Notes: generated by a model not told the origin, from the letters alone. Numbered from the stretch's first letter, positions 8,359 to 17,256 are shown. The stretch is DNA of 24,170 bases from CAYTAP01 sp964435775 (GCA_964435775.1 CAYTAP010000057.1:1-24170); one strand, 5' to 3'. Made by a program: numbers and translations.

Positions 8359-8888
8359 AACGTTTGCACCGTAATATTCGTATTCGTGTAAATGCAGATG
8401 TCCCCGGCGATTTTGAGGGCGGCCTCCACCACTTGCCTGGCATCAAGCTGCGAATGTGCGAGCAGCGCCTTGGCGGCGGCCTGGGCGTACGGGCCGCCGG
8501 AGCCGATGCCGATGATGCCGTCGGTCGGTTCGATGACATCGCCGGCGCCGCTGACGATCAGGCTCGTCGATTGATCGACGACCGCGAGCATCGCCTCGAG
8601 CCGGCGGAGCATCCGGTCAGTCCGCCAATCCTTGGCCAATTCGATGACGGCGCGGCGGGTGTTGTCGGGATGCTCGGCGAGGCGTTTCTCAAATCGCTCC
8701 AGGAGCGCGAAGGCATCCGCGGCCGAACCGGCGAAGCCGGTCAGCACCTTTCCCCCGCCGATCCGCCGAATCTTCACCGCATCCGCCTTGGCGACGACGT
8801 TGCCGAGCGTCACCTGCCCGTCGCCGCCGAGGGCGACCTGGTTGCCTTTGCGAACCGAGAGGATGGTGGTTGATCGTGCGGGGGTCAT
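8355..8888 (-). CDS. hslV: HslV, peptidase subunit of the HslVU protease
   Basis: N-terminal-threonine peptidase of the bacterial proteasome-like HslVU complex. The 177-residue product reads MTPARS-TTILSVRKG, so removal of a six-residue propeptide would expose catalytic Thr7. GGDGQVTLGN, the GKVLTGFAGSAADA segment and the GIGSGGPYAQAAAKAL segment are all typical. The frame is open to 8972, but the extra N-terminal part comes from the AT-rich palindromic repeat, so the ATG at 8888 is chosen because it gives the expected propeptide. It lies 80 bp downstream of the S1-domain gene and overlaps the next gene by four bases. Confidence 0.96.
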   Translation of the reverse strand: MTPARSTTILSVRKGNQVALGGDGQVTLGNVVAKADAVKIRRIGGGKVLTGFAGSAADAFALLERFEKRLAEHPDNTRRAVIELAKDWRTDRMLRRLEAMLAVVDQSTSLIVSGAGDVIEPTDGIIGIGSGGPYAQAAAKALLAHSQLDARQVVEAALKIAGDICIYTNTNITVQTL

Positions 8889-8897
8889 GGGAAGGCC

Positions 8898-8963
8898 ATT
8901 TTCGATTTTCGATTTTTGATTTTGGATTGCAATCAAAAATCGCAAATCCAAAATCGAAAATCC
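8898..8963. repeat. GATTTTN-heptamer palindromic repeat, copy B
   Basis: Heptamer units GATTTTC, GATTTTT, GATTTTG at 8904-8924 are followed by complementary units up to 8962, giving an imperfect hairpin with a perfect 13-bp outer stem (GATTTTCGATTTT). It is the same element as at 18-84, with matching segments in the same order. It separates the S1-domain gene from hslV, so it is transcribed if these genes share an operon. Confidence 0.8.
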
Positions 8964-8968
8964 ATGCA

Positions 8969-10501
8969 TCATTTATTCTTGCCGAAATTGAAATCCAATC
9001 CGCCACGGAGTTCCGGGCGCTTCTTTTTGGGAGCACTGGCGGCGGGCGCTGGTGTCGGGGCATTCATCGCCTCCGCCGCCGTCGGAATCGCGGCTTTGCG
9101 GATGGACAGGCCGATCCGCCTCGCCTTCTTGTCGATTTCAAGGATGCGGACATTCACCTGCTCGCCCGCCTTGACGACATCGCCGGGCGTGCGGACGCGC
9201 TGATCGGACAGCTCGCTGATATGAACGAGCCCTTCGAGGCCGGGTTCGAGTTCAACGAACGCGCCGAAATCCGCGACGCGGGTGATCGTTCCCGCGACGA
9301 CCATCTCGAGGGCATAGCGGTCTTCCACCGTCGCCCACGGGTCCGGCCCGGCCTGCTTGAGGCTGAAGCTGATCCGCTTTTGCGCCGGATCGATCGACAA
9401 CACGACCAGCCGAAGCGTATCCCCTACCTTCACCGCATCGCTCGTGTGCGCGATCCGCTGCCAACTGATCTCGCTCACCGGCAATAGCCCTTCGATTCCA
9501 TCCTCCACCTCGATGAACGCCCCGAAGTTTTCCACCTTCGTCACCCGCCCCGTCACCGGCGTCCCGACGGCATATTTGTTCTCGGCGTCGCTCCAGGGAT
9601 CGGTCCCCAGCGCCTGCTTGAGGCTGAGGGAAATCTTCTGCGTATCCGGATCGATCTTGAGGACCTTCACATCAAGCACATCGCCGAGTTTCACAAACTC
9701 GGCCGCGTTCTGCCGCCCGCGCTTGTAGGTCATTTCGCTGACGTGAAGCAGCCCATCGACCCCGCCCAGATCGACGAACGCGCCGAAGTCCATCACGTTG
9801 CGAACCGTTCCCCGGCGAATCTGCCCCTCGGCCAGTTCCGCCAGGAGCGTCTTCTTCGCCTCCTCGCGCTCGCGCTCCAGCACGTTCCGCCGAGAGAGAA
9901 TCAAATTGCGGGATGCCGGATCAACCTGCGTCACCTCGGCCTTCATCCGCTGCCCGATGAACTGATCCAGATCGGGCACATGGTAAATGTCCACCTGCCC
10001 GGCCGGCATGAAGGCGCGGATCGACTTCACCTCCAGTTCCAACCCCCCCTTGTTCACCTTGGTGACCGCGCCCTCCACGACCTGTCCCACTTCAAGGCTG
10101 TCCCACGACACCTGCCCCGCCAGCGCCCCTTTGCGGGACAGGATGAGCAGCCCCTCGGCCGCATCATAGCGATCGACGATGAACTCCATCTCCTGGCCGA
10201 CAACGGGTTCATCCGTTCCCGCGAACTGAACGCGGGAGACTATCCCCAGTGATTTTCCGCCGAAATCCACGAAAAGATCATCCTTTGTGATCCGCGCGAT
10301 GTGCCCCCGTTTGGTCTGCCTTCCTCCCGGCGGGTTGGCAACGGTCTCAGCCGTCTTCGCCGGGCGCGGCGTGTCGTGCCCATACAAATCATCCTCGGAC
10401 AAGCCCCCGAGGGCCGCGTTGATCTGCGCATCGAGCTCCGGATCGCTATCGGTCCGGAACTTTTCCTTGTAATCCGCTTCAATTCGGTGTTTTGACATCA
10501 T
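8969..10501 (-). CDS. rpsA: S1 RNA-binding protein, RpsA-like, five S1 domains
   Basis: A 510-residue protein with five OB-fold S1 repeats at about 64-124, 139-205, 226-296, 311-384 and 398-470. The third to fifth show the canonical FGAFV and GLLHVSE-like signatures. A 60-residue N-terminal extension contains SEDDLYG, and the C-terminus is Ala/Pro-rich then basic (KKKRPELRGG). By family it acts as ribosomal protein S1, binding mRNA at the 30S subunit; E. coli S1 has six domains. It starts the minus-strand cluster leading into hslV. Two consecutive ATG codons (10501 and 10498) are possible starts. It is divergent from the glcD-like gene, which leaves about 160 bp for both promoters. Confidence 0.9.
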   Translation of the reverse strand: MMSKHRIEADYKEKFRTDSDPELDAQINAALGGLSEDDLYGHDTPRPAKTAETVANPPGGRQTKRGHIARITKDDLFVDFGGKSLGIVSRVQFAGTDEPVVGQEMEFIVDRYDAAEGLLILSRKGALAGQVSWDSLEVGQVVEGAVTKVNKGGLELEVKSIRAFMPAGQVDIYHVPDLDQFIGQRMKAEVTQVDPASRNLILSRRNVLEREREEAKKTLLAELAEGQIRRGTVRNVMDFGAFVDLGGVDGLLHVSEMTYKRGRQNAAEFVKLGDVLDVKVLKIDPDTQKISLSLKQALGTDPWSDAENKYAVGTPVTGRVTKVENFGAFIEVEDGIEGLLPVSEISWQRIAHTSDAVKVGDTLRLVVLSIDPAQKRISFSLKQAGPDPWATVEDRYALEMVVAGTITRVADFGAFVELEPGLEGLVHISELSDQRVRTPGDVVKAGEQVNVRILEIDKKARRIGLSIRKAAIPTAAEAMNAPTPAPAASAPKKKRPELRGGLDFNFGKNK

Positions 10502-10630
10502 GGTTTCCGTAAAAGATCAAGGAGCGGATCGTAGCATGAGCGGGGCTGGAAATGAATGGGGCGCGGCGGCAATGTCTCACGCGACGGGAGACCTCGCGCC
10601 CCGCGCCAGCGCATCCGATTCTCCTGGTTT

Positions 10631-10645
10631 GCCTGCCGGGCAGGC
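10631..10645. repeat. GCCTGCC-G-GGCAGGC palindrome
   Basis: A seven-base perfect inverted repeat around a single G, 20 bases before the start of the FAD oxidase gene. It may be a dispersed short palindrome or part of the leader of that gene. No second copy was seen here. Confidence 0.5.
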
Positions 10646-10664
10646 GGGCGGCTATTGTAACGCC

Positions 10665-12113
10665 ATGCTATCCGAGACATTGCTGGCGGCGCTCCGCGCG
10701 GTGGTGGGGAATGAGGGGGTGGTCTGCGATCCCGAGGAACTGAGCGTTTACGAATACGACGGGTTCACGATCACGCGAGCCCGGCCGGGGGCCGTGGTGT
10801 TTCCTCGCTCAACCGACGAGATGTCGCGGGTGCTCTCGGGATTGGCGGCGGCGGGGGTGATGGTCGTGGCGCGGGGGACGGGGACGGGGCTGGCCGGGGG
10901 ATGCGTCAATGATGAAGAAGGCGTTGTCATTTCGACAGCGCGGATGGAGAAGATTCTGTCGATCGATCTGGCCAATCGCGTGGCCCATGTCGAGGCGGGG
11001 GTGCGGAACACAAAGCTGAGCGAAGCCGTCGCCGCGCTGCCCGGCGGGTCGGCGTGGCATTTCGCGCCCGATCCCTCCAGCCAGCGGGCGAGCACCATCG
11101 GCGGCAACGCCGCGACCAACGCCGGCGGCATTCACACGCTCAAGGATTTCGTGACGAGCAACCACATCCTCGGCGTCGAGGTCGTGATGGCCGACGGGGC
11201 CGTAGTTCAGTTCGGTGCCGCCAATGGCTGTTATGAAGGCGCGCCCTTTGATCTAACCGCCCTGATGTGCGGCAGCGAGGGAACGCTGGGCGTCATCACG
11301 AAATTGTGGGTCCGTCTGGTTCCCAAACCAATCGCCTTTCGTACCGCCGTGGTTCATTTTGACAATCAACAGGCCGCGTGCGAAGTCGTCAGCGCGATCA
11401 TCGCCGATGGCATCCTGCCCGCCGCGATGGAGATGCTCGACGGCGTGATGGTCCGAGTCATTGAGGAGGCGTTTTCGTTCGGATTCCCTCCGGAGTCCGC
11501 CGCGATGCTTCTCATTGAGGTGGACGGGCCGGGTCCGATCATCGAAGGGCAGATGCGGCGGATCGAGGAAATATGCCACCAACATGAACCGATCGCCTTT
11601 GAGGAATCCGCCGATGCCGCCCGGCGGGCGAAGGTCTGGAAAGCCCGCAAGAGCGCCTTCGGCGCGATCGGCCGGGTCAGCCACAGCTATTGCACCCAGG
11701 ATGCCTGCGTCCCGCGCAGCCGGCTGGCCGAGGTCCTCAAGCGGATCGGCGAAATCGGCCATGAATATGGTCTGACGATCCCCAGCGCCTTCCACGCCGG
11801 GGATGGGAACATCCACCCGATCTTTCTTTACGATGATTCGAGCGAGGAGCAAACCCGCATCGCCCTGGAGGCCGCCGCCGCCGTTCTTAAATACTGCGTC
11901 TCCATCGGCGGCACGATCACCGGCGAGCATGGCGTCGGCGTGGAAAAGCTCCACCTGATGCCCTGCCTGTTCGATGCCAAAACCCTCGAACAATTCAAGG
12001 CGGTGAAGCGCGCCTTCGACCCGCGCGGCCAATTGAACATCGGCAAACTGATCCCTTCCGACGGCCCGGAGCGGTTTCATTTGATGAAGCCGGGCAGGAA
12101 CGTGCCGCAGTAA
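10665..12113 (+). CDS. FAD-linked oxidase, GlcD-type (glycolate or D-lactate dehydrogenase)
   Basis: A 482-residue flavoprotein of the VAO/PCMH superfamily. The N-terminal FAD-binding part contains VVARGTGTGLAGG and STIGGNAATNAGG; the C-terminal FAD-oxidase domain contains HAGDGNIHP and TGEHGVG, whose histidines belong to the 2-hydroxy-acid active site. By family it oxidises glycolate, D-lactate or a related 2-hydroxy acid. The companion subunits GlcE and GlcF are not adjacent, so substrate and electron acceptor are open. The frame is open to 10500, but family alignment and the palindrome at 10631 favour the ATG at 10665 (MLSETLL). It appears monocistronic, with 278 AT-rich bases before the next gene. 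Confidence 0.9.
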   Translation: MLSETLLAALRAVVGNEGVVCDPEELSVYEYDGFTITRARPGAVVFPRSTDEMSRVLSGLAAAGVMVVARGTGTGLAGGCVNDEEGVVISTARMEKILSIDLANRVAHVEAGVRNTKLSEAVAALPGGSAWHFAPDPSSQRASTIGGNAATNAGGIHTLKDFVTSNHILGVEVVMADGAVVQFGAANGCYEGAPFDLTALMCGSEGTLGVITKLWVRLVPKPIAFRTAVVHFDNQQAACEVVSAIIADGILPAAMEMLDGVMVRVIEEAFSFGFPPESAAMLLIEVDGPGPIIEGQMRRIEEICHQHEPIAFEESADAARRAKVWKARKSAFGAIGRVSHSYCTQDACVPRSRLAEVLKRIGEIGHEYGLTIPSAFHAGDGNIHPIFLYDDSSEEQTRIALEAAAAVLKYCVSIGGTITGEHGVGVEKLHLMPCLFDAKTLEQFKAVKRAFDPRGQLNIGKLIPSDGPERFHLMKPGRNVPQ

Positions 12114-12338
12114 GGGCGATATGTGTGCAACATCTATATTAATCGATGTATCTTTGAACACTCTTGCTAATACGAGCGTCGTACCGTCGAAGAGTAGTCT
12201 TTGTCCTATCATATTGACAATAAGTAGGTTATGATCGTTTTAGATGTGGGCTTCCGCATATTCGGACGCACGAAGATACACTGCTATTTTTTTCTTGCGA
12301 CCAAACGAATTTATGTTAATCTATTAATCGTGTTAGTT

Positions 12339-12358
12339 GTTCCGGCACGTGCGGGAAC
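12339..12358. repeat. 20-base imperfect palindrome in PEP-CTERM leader
   Basis: GTTCCGGCAC-GTGCGGGAAC is an inverted repeat with one mismatched pair and a central GCACGTGC. It lies 33 bases before the start of the PEP-CTERM gene, in an otherwise AT-rich 278-bp gap. It could be an operator or a leader hairpin. Confidence 0.4.
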
Positions 12359-12378
12359 AGCCATCCCATCCTTTCTTT

Positions 12379-12383
12379 GGAGG
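12379..12383 (+). promoter_or_regulatory. ribosome-binding site GGAGG of the PEP-CTERM gene
   Basis: A full GGAGG lies eight bases before the ATG at 12392. It fixes the start there and excludes the in-frame TTG at 12377, which lies just upstream of the site. Confidence 0.85.
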
Positions 12384-12391
12384 CAAATCCG

Positions 12392-13249
12392 ATGCGTATT
12401 TTCAAACTGGCTGCGGCCAGCGTGCTGGTTTCGACTGGCTTGGCGGTGCCCATTCGCGCCTCGCTTATTGCGCAGGACGACTTTGAGAGCTATAGCCCGG
12501 TTACGACTACCACTTTGGCCGGGGCCGCTGGCGGGACTGGGTGGACCGGCGGCTGGGCGTCGAATGCGGCGTCGGGAACCTTGGATGTGGTGACACACAC
12601 CCTGGCCGCCGGCGGAATCAGCGGCGCTACTCAGGCCGCGCGGCTTCAAGACATCAATGGCGGCGCCAATGCCGGCTATGCGCTCTCTCGTGCTTTTACG
12701 CGTCAAACCGGGCCGGTATACGCCAGCTTCCTGCTTCGCGCCGATAATCTTAGCGGCAATGAGTTCGTCAATGTCTATTTGAGCGATGGATTGATCGCCA
12801 GCGGGGATGCCAACGAAATGTACGGCGCGGGCATCACATTGGGTGGAACCGACCTCCCATTTTTCATGCGCATCGGCACGAGCAGCGGGGGTGTTACGAA
12901 AACGACCTCCATCAAATCCATTGATCCTGTTCAAGACTTTCTGGTTGTTCTCAAGGTCACGAAGACCGTTAGTCAGTTTTACCAACAGGCCGACTTGTGG
13001 GTCTTTGACGCCAACACGACCGCACCCGGCAGTGAGCCGACGCCTCTGGCCAGTGGGAACAAAGCCGCCAATCCCAATGGGTTGCAGTACATCAATGTGC
13101 GGACGCTCAACATCGCTCAAGGCGAAACGCTTCTGCTGGATAACATCCGGATTGGCACGACTTGGAACTCGGTAACGGTGCCGGAACCGGCAAGCTTCGC
13201 CTTGGGGCTGCCAGCATTGCTGCTCATGCGCCGTCGCCGCGAGGTGTGA
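12392..13249 (+). CDS. PEP-CTERM sorted exported protein
   Basis: A 285-residue protein with a signal peptide (MRIFKLAAASVLVSTGLAVP, cleavage probably near RAS) and a C-terminal PEP-CTERM signal: VPEPASF at about 263-269, a short hydrophobic stretch and RRRR-type basic end. By family it is exported, cut at the PEP motif by an exosortase and placed at the cell surface. The body is Gly/Ala/Thr-rich with a jelly-roll-like strand pattern (DDFESYSP near the mature N-terminus) and resembles LamG-like planctomycete PEP-CTERM proteins; ligand and role are unknown. No exosortase or EPS gene is in the window. It is preceded by an AT-rich region unlike the rest of the window and followed by a strong hairpin. 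Confidence 0.85.
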   Translation: MRIFKLAAASVLVSTGLAVPIRASLIAQDDFESYSPVTTTTLAGAAGGTGWTGGWASNAASGTLDVVTHTLAAGGISGATQAARLQDINGGANAGYALSRAFTRQTGPVYASFLLRADNLSGNEFVNVYLSDGLIASGDANEMYGAGITLGGTDLPFFMRIGTSSGGVTKTTSIKSIDPVQDFLVVLKVTKTVSQFYQQADLWVFDANTTAPGSEPTPLASGNKAANPNGLQYINVRTLNIAQGETLLLDNIRIGTTWNSVTVPEPASFALGLPALLLMRRRREV

Positions 13250-13281
13250 AGGGCTGGTGGGGGAATCCCACGAGAACTTGC

Positions 13282-13326
13282 CATGAAGTTAACCATGAGA
13301 GCACAGCTCTCATGGTTAACTTCGTG
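13282..13326. terminator. long hairpin between convergent genes (possible bidirectional terminator)
   Basis: Arms 13285-13302 and 13306-13323 are perfect 18-base reverse complements (GAAGTTAACCATGAGAGC on the left) around the loop ACA. Three further pairs, one a G-T wobble, extend the stem to 13282-13326. It is the only structure in the 144 bp between the convergent PEP-CTERM and glgP genes. There is no U tract on either side, so it may act as an RNA-stabilising hairpin or be a mobile palindrome instead. Confidence 0.5.
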
Positions 13327-13393
13327 ACGAATGGATCTGTCCCCCCGCGCTCTTTGCGCCTCGGCGGTGGATATTCCCCCTTCTTGCGGAACC

Positions 13394-15964
13394 TCAATTC
13401 CACGTAATCAACCCCGGCTCGAATGGCGTGGCCATGTCGGGGTTGCCGGGGAGGACGCGAACGGCGAAGCCCTGGCGGCCGGAGCTCTGGCAGGTGTGGT
13501 TGCCGCTGAACAGGTATCGATTGGGGGCCATCTCCTTGGTGAAGGTCATCGCCATGGCCGACGGGTTTTCGATCTCGTTGGCGGCGTTGCAGATGCCGGA
13601 ATAGAGTTCAACGCGCACGCCGCGCGGGTCGATGCCGGGCAGGTCGATGAGGGCCTCGACCTGCATCGTTTCGCCAACGCGGTAATGGCCGTTGCCACTG
13701 GTGTGGATGCCGACGATCTTGATCCCGCCCCATTTATGATGGTAGTCATCCTTCGCCTGCGCCAGGGCGATGCCGCGTTTGAGGCCATCGGCGGCGAGCG
13801 CGGCGCCGCGAACGAAGGCGGGGAGATACAACTGGGTGGCGTATTGCTTGACCATCCGGTTGGTGTTGAAAACCGGCGAAAGCGTCTTCAGGCAGTTCTT
13901 CATGCGGGCGACCCACTCGCGGGGAAGGCGATCGACGCCGCGGTTGTAGAACAGGGGAACGATCTGCTTTTCGAGCAGGTCATACAGCGACTGGCTCTCG
14001 ATCTGATCCTGGTAATTGAGATCGGTGTAAGTCTCGCCATGTCCGATGGCCCAGCCGACGTCGGGCGTGTATCCCTCGACCCACCATCCGTCGAGGATCG
14101 AGCAATTGAGGACACCGTTGAGCGCCGCTTTCATGCCGCTGGTCCCCGATGCCTCGTACGGCCTGCGCGGGGTGTTGAGCCAGACATCGACGCCCTGGAC
14201 GAGATGGCGGGCAACGTTGATGTCGTAGTTTTCGATGAAGACGATCCGCCGCCGGACGCCCTGGTCGCGGGCGAAGTTGATGATCGTACGGATGAGCTCC
14301 TTGCCCTCCTGATCGGCCGGATGCGCCTTGCCGGCGAAGATGAGCTGCACGGGGCGCTTGGAGTCTTCGAGCAGCCGTTTAAGGCGGTCAGCGTCGCGCA
14401 ACAGAAGCGCGCCGCGCTTGTACGTGGCGAAGCGCCTGGCGAAGCCGAGGGTGAGGGCTTCGGGATCGAGCACTTCGCCGGCCTGCGTGATTTCATCGTA
14501 GGCCGCGCCGCGCTTTTCAAGCTGCGATTTCAGTGTGCGCCGGGTCCAGGCGACGAAGCGCTCGCGGCATCGCTCATGGGCGCGCCACAGTTCCTCGTCG
14601 GGAATCTGATCGACATCGCGCCAGTTGGCGGTGTTGGCTGGTTCGCTGCTCCAGCGCGTGCCCAGGTATCGATCGAGGACGAACTTCACCTCCGGGGCGA
14701 GCCACGAGCGCAGGTGCACGCCGTTGGTCACATGCTGGATCGGGACTTCATCCGGCGGCACGTTCGGCCAGATGTTGTGCCACATGTGACGCGAGACATC
14801 GCCGTGAAGCTTGGAAACACCGTTGACGCCATCGGCCAGGCGGATGGCGAGAACGGCCATCGAAAACCCCTGCTTGGTGTTGGAGACATCCTCACGCCCC
14901 AGCGCCAGGAAACCGTCTTCGTTGAGCTTCAGGCCGGGGATGTAGCCGCGGAAGTATTTGAGGACCAGATCCGGCGGAAACATGTCGATTCCCGCGGGAA
15001 CGGGGGTGTGGGTCGTGAAGACATCGCTCGCCATGACCTGCTGGCGCGCCTGATCGAAGGTGAGCTGCGAGGTTTCCAAAACCTTGCGGATGCGCTCGAG
15101 GGCAAGGAAAGCGGAGTGCCCTTCATTCATGTGAAAGATGTTCGGTTCGATGCCGAGCGCTTCGAGGGCGCGGACGCCGCCGATGCCGAGCACGATTTCC
15201 TGGCGGATGCGGACGTCGGTCCCGCCGCCGTAGAGGCGGGAGGTGATGTCCCGGTCGGCGGGGGAGTTTTCGGGGAGGTTGGTGTCGAGGAGATAAAGGG
15301 GAATGCGCCCAACCTGGGCTTTCCAAACCTTGCAGAAGACGGCGTTGTCCGGCAGATCGACGCGGACCTGAACGGGCGATCCGTCGGCGTAGCGCAGTGG
15401 CTCGATGGGGAGGTTGTAGAAGTCGAGCTCCGGATAACTTTCCTGCTGCCATCCGTCGGCCGAGAGATATTGCTGAAAATAGCCGTTGCGATAAAGGAGC
15501 CCGACGCCGATGAGGGGCAGGCCGATTTCCGACGCGCTCTTGAGATGGTCGCCGGCGAGGATGCCCAGGCCGCCGGAGTAAATCGGCAACGATTCATGGA
15601 TGCCGAACTCGGCCGAGAAATAGGCGACGCTGAGCTTCGCCTGGTCGGCGTGCTTGTTTTGAAACCACTGGGGGGAGTCCATGTGATGCCGGAAGGATTC
15701 ATGGACGCGCTGGAGATGGGCTAGGTATCCCTCATCGACGGCGGCGGCCGCGAGCATGGGCTGCTCGATCCGCCCGAGGAGCTTGACGGGGTTGTGATAG
15801 ACCTTGTCCCACAGATCGCGGTCGAGGCGACGGAAGAGTTCGATGGCGTCCGGCTGCCACACCCACCAGAGGTTGCGCGACAATTCCGTCAGCGCTTCAA
15901 GAGGTTCGGGCATGTCGGGGAAAACCTGGAATGTTTGAACGTGTGGGGCGATCGATTCAGGCAT
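13394..15964 (-). CDS. glgP: alpha-glucan phosphorylase (GT35)
   Basis: An 856-residue PLP-dependent phosphorylase that releases glucose 1-phosphate from alpha-1,4-glucan ends. The PLP lysine is Lys612 in EASGTSGMKAALNG. Other family segments are SAEFGIHESLPIYSGGLGILAGDH, here around residues 117-140, HMNEGHSAFLALERI, and TTHTPVPAGIDMF. The N-terminus (LSRNLWWVWQPDA) and length fit the TIGR02094 group of bacterial and archaeal glucan phosphorylases rather than the longer-studied GlgP of E. coli. The ATG at 15964 follows AGGAAGGA at good spacing. It lies 89 bp downstream of the M20D gene on the same strand. Together with the GH57 enzyme it points to storage glucan use. Confidence 0.94.
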   Translation of the reverse strand: MPESIAPHVQTFQVFPDMPEPLEALTELSRNLWWVWQPDAIELFRRLDRDLWDKVYHNPVKLLGRIEQPMLAAAAVDEGYLAHLQRVHESFRHHMDSPQWFQNKHADQAKLSVAYFSAEFGIHESLPIYSGGLGILAGDHLKSASEIGLPLIGVGLLYRNGYFQQYLSADGWQQESYPELDFYNLPIEPLRYADGSPVQVRVDLPDNAVFCKVWKAQVGRIPLYLLDTNLPENSPADRDITSRLYGGGTDVRIRQEIVLGIGGVRALEALGIEPNIFHMNEGHSAFLALERIRKVLETSQLTFDQARQQVMASDVFTTHTPVPAGIDMFPPDLVLKYFRGYIPGLKLNEDGFLALGREDVSNTKQGFSMAVLAIRLADGVNGVSKLHGDVSRHMWHNIWPNVPPDEVPIQHVTNGVHLRSWLAPEVKFVLDRYLGTRWSSEPANTANWRDVDQIPDEELWRAHERCRERFVAWTRRTLKSQLEKRGAAYDEITQAGEVLDPEALTLGFARRFATYKRGALLLRDADRLKRLLEDSKRPVQLIFAGKAHPADQEGKELIRTIINFARDQGVRRRIVFIENYDINVARHLVQGVDVWLNTPRRPYEASGTSGMKAALNGVLNCSILDGWWVEGYTPDVGWAIGHGETYTDLNYQDQIESQSLYDLLEKQIVPLFYNRGVDRLPREWVARMKNCLKTLSPVFNTNRMVKQYATQLYLPAFVRGAALAADGLKRGIALAQAKDDYHHKWGGIKIVGIHTSGNGHYRVGETMQVEALIDLPGIDPRGVRVELYSGICNAANEIENPSAMAMTFTKEMAPNRYLFSGNHTCQSSGRQGFAVRVLPGNPDMATPFEPGLITWN

Positions 15965-16053
15965 CGGGCAATCCTTCCTGGGTAGTGTCGCAAGACAGGA
16001 TCAACCACAATTGGCCACACGTCAATGGGGGAGGTGAACCGGCGCTGCCCCAA

Positions 16054-17256
16054 TCATCCTTTTGGCCGATTGCGGGCGGTCCAGTTGAGGGCGAGCGTCA
16101 CGAAGAGTTTGACGCCGACGGGGATCGCTTCGTCGGTGAAGTTGAAATGGTCGCTGTGCAGCGAGGGGTTGAGCGGCCGACCGGGGACATCGACGCCGAC
16201 GCGGATGAAACAGCCGGGAATCTTCTGGAGATAAAAGGAAAAATCCTCTCCGCCCATCGTGGCGGTGGGGAGGGTTTGGAAGCGATCATCGCCGAGAAGC
16301 TCGCGCGCGGTTTTGGCGACGTAATCGGCCATCGCGGGATCATTGACCGTCGCGGGGTAGCCGCAGTGCCATGCGAAATCGAGCGTGCAGCGGCTGGCGG
16401 CGGCGATGCCGGCGCAGCGCCGCTCGACGGCTTCCTGAAGATCGGCGCGGGTCTCGGGCAGCAGCGTGCGGACCGTGCCTTGGATGGTGGCGGTGTCGGG
16501 GATGATGTTGACGGCGGTGCCGGCGTTGAACATCCCGACGGTGATGACGGCGGAATCAAGCGGGCTGACTTCCCGGCTGACCAGTTGTTGGAGGCTGAGC
16601 ACCGCCTGCGCGGCGGTGACGATTGGATCGATGCCCAGGTGCGGATAGGCGCCGTGGCACCCTTTGCCGGTGAAGGTGGCGACGAAGCGGTCGGTGGCCG
16701 CCATCATCGCTCCAGGACGCGTCGCCACATCGCCGACCGGCAGCGCCGGCCAGCCGTGCAACCCGAAGATCGCTTCCACACGCGGGCCGATTCCGCCATC
16801 GAGCACACCCGCGTCCACCAGCTTTTGAGCGCCGCCGCCTCCTTCCTCGGCCGGTTGAAACAAAAGCTTGACGCAGAGATCAAGCTCCTTCTCCATCGCC
16901 TTGAGCACGCCCGCCGCCCCGAGCAGCATCGTCATGTGCCCATCGTGCCCGCAGGCGTGCATCGCGCCCGGGTGCGTGGAGGCGTACGGCGCGCCGGTTT
17001 GTTCGACGATCGGCAACGCATCAATATCAGCGCGCAGCGCGATGCACCGACGCGACGGATCGCCGATCCACGCGATGGTGGCGGTGGGGGCGCCCTCGAC
17101 GCCATCGATGTGGGCGATACCCAGCCGATCCAACTCCGCGCGGATCAACGCGGCTGTTTTGACTTCGTGATACCCCAGTTCCGGAATCTGGTGCAGCCGA
17201 TGCCGCAACTCGCACAGCGCGGGATAACTATCATCAACAAGTGAGGAAATGGGCAT
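16054..17256 (-). CDS. M20D-family amidohydrolase
   Basis: A 400-residue zinc-dependent amidohydrolase of the IAA-amino-acid hydrolase/hippurate hydrolase/N-acyl-amino-acid amidohydrolase group. Metal-site motifs are MHACGHDGH (99-107, with Cys102 and His104), Glu137-Glu138 in PAEEGG, His167 in GLHGWP, and HSDHF near the C-terminus; GGEDFSFY also fits. The middle section is the dimerisation domain (GKGCHGAYPHLGIDP). There is no signal peptide, so it is cytoplasmic. The exact acyl and amino-acid parts of the substrate cannot be predicted. It precedes glgP by 89 bp and may share its transcript without an obvious metabolic link. Confidence 0.9.
   Translation of the reverse strand: MPISSLVDDSYPALCELRHRLHQIPELGYHEVKTAALIRAELDRLGIAHIDGVEGAPTATIAWIGDPSRRCIALRADIDALPIVEQTGAPYASTHPGAMHACGHDGHMTMLLGAAGVLKAMEKELDLCVKLLFQPAEEGGGGAQKLVDAGVLDGGIGPRVEAIFGLHGWPALPVGDVATRPGAMMAATDRFVATFTGKGCHGAYPHLGIDPIVTAAQAVLSLQQLVSREVSPLDSAVITVGMFNAGTAVNIIPDTATIQGTVRTLLPETRADLQEAVERRCAGIAAASRCTLDFAWHCGYPATVNDPAMADYVAKTARELLGDDRFQTLPTATMGGEDFSFYLQKIPGCFIRVGVDVPGRPLNPSLHSDHFNFTDEAIPVGVKLFVTLALNWTARNRPKG

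Noticed and set aside
8889..8972. N-terminal extension of HslV encoded by the AT-rich repeat
   Set aside because: HslV needs an exposed Thr after a short propeptide; the extension is translated repeat sequence (FSILDLRF...) with no family support.
12214..12235. TTGACA followed by TATGAT as a sigma-70 promoter
   Set aside because: The spacer is about 10 bases, far from 17, so the match is probably chance in AT-rich DNA.
12344..12360. Possible sigma-54 promoter (GGCACG...) upstream of the PEP-CTERM gene
   Set aside because: The -24-like GGCAC is present, but the -12 part reads GGAAC rather than TTGC, and the segment is better explained as a palindrome.
13331..15724. 797-codon plus-strand open frame opposite glgP
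   Set aside because: It is antisense to a clear alpha-glucan phosphorylase and has no recognisable domains; long antisense frames are expected in GC-rich genes.
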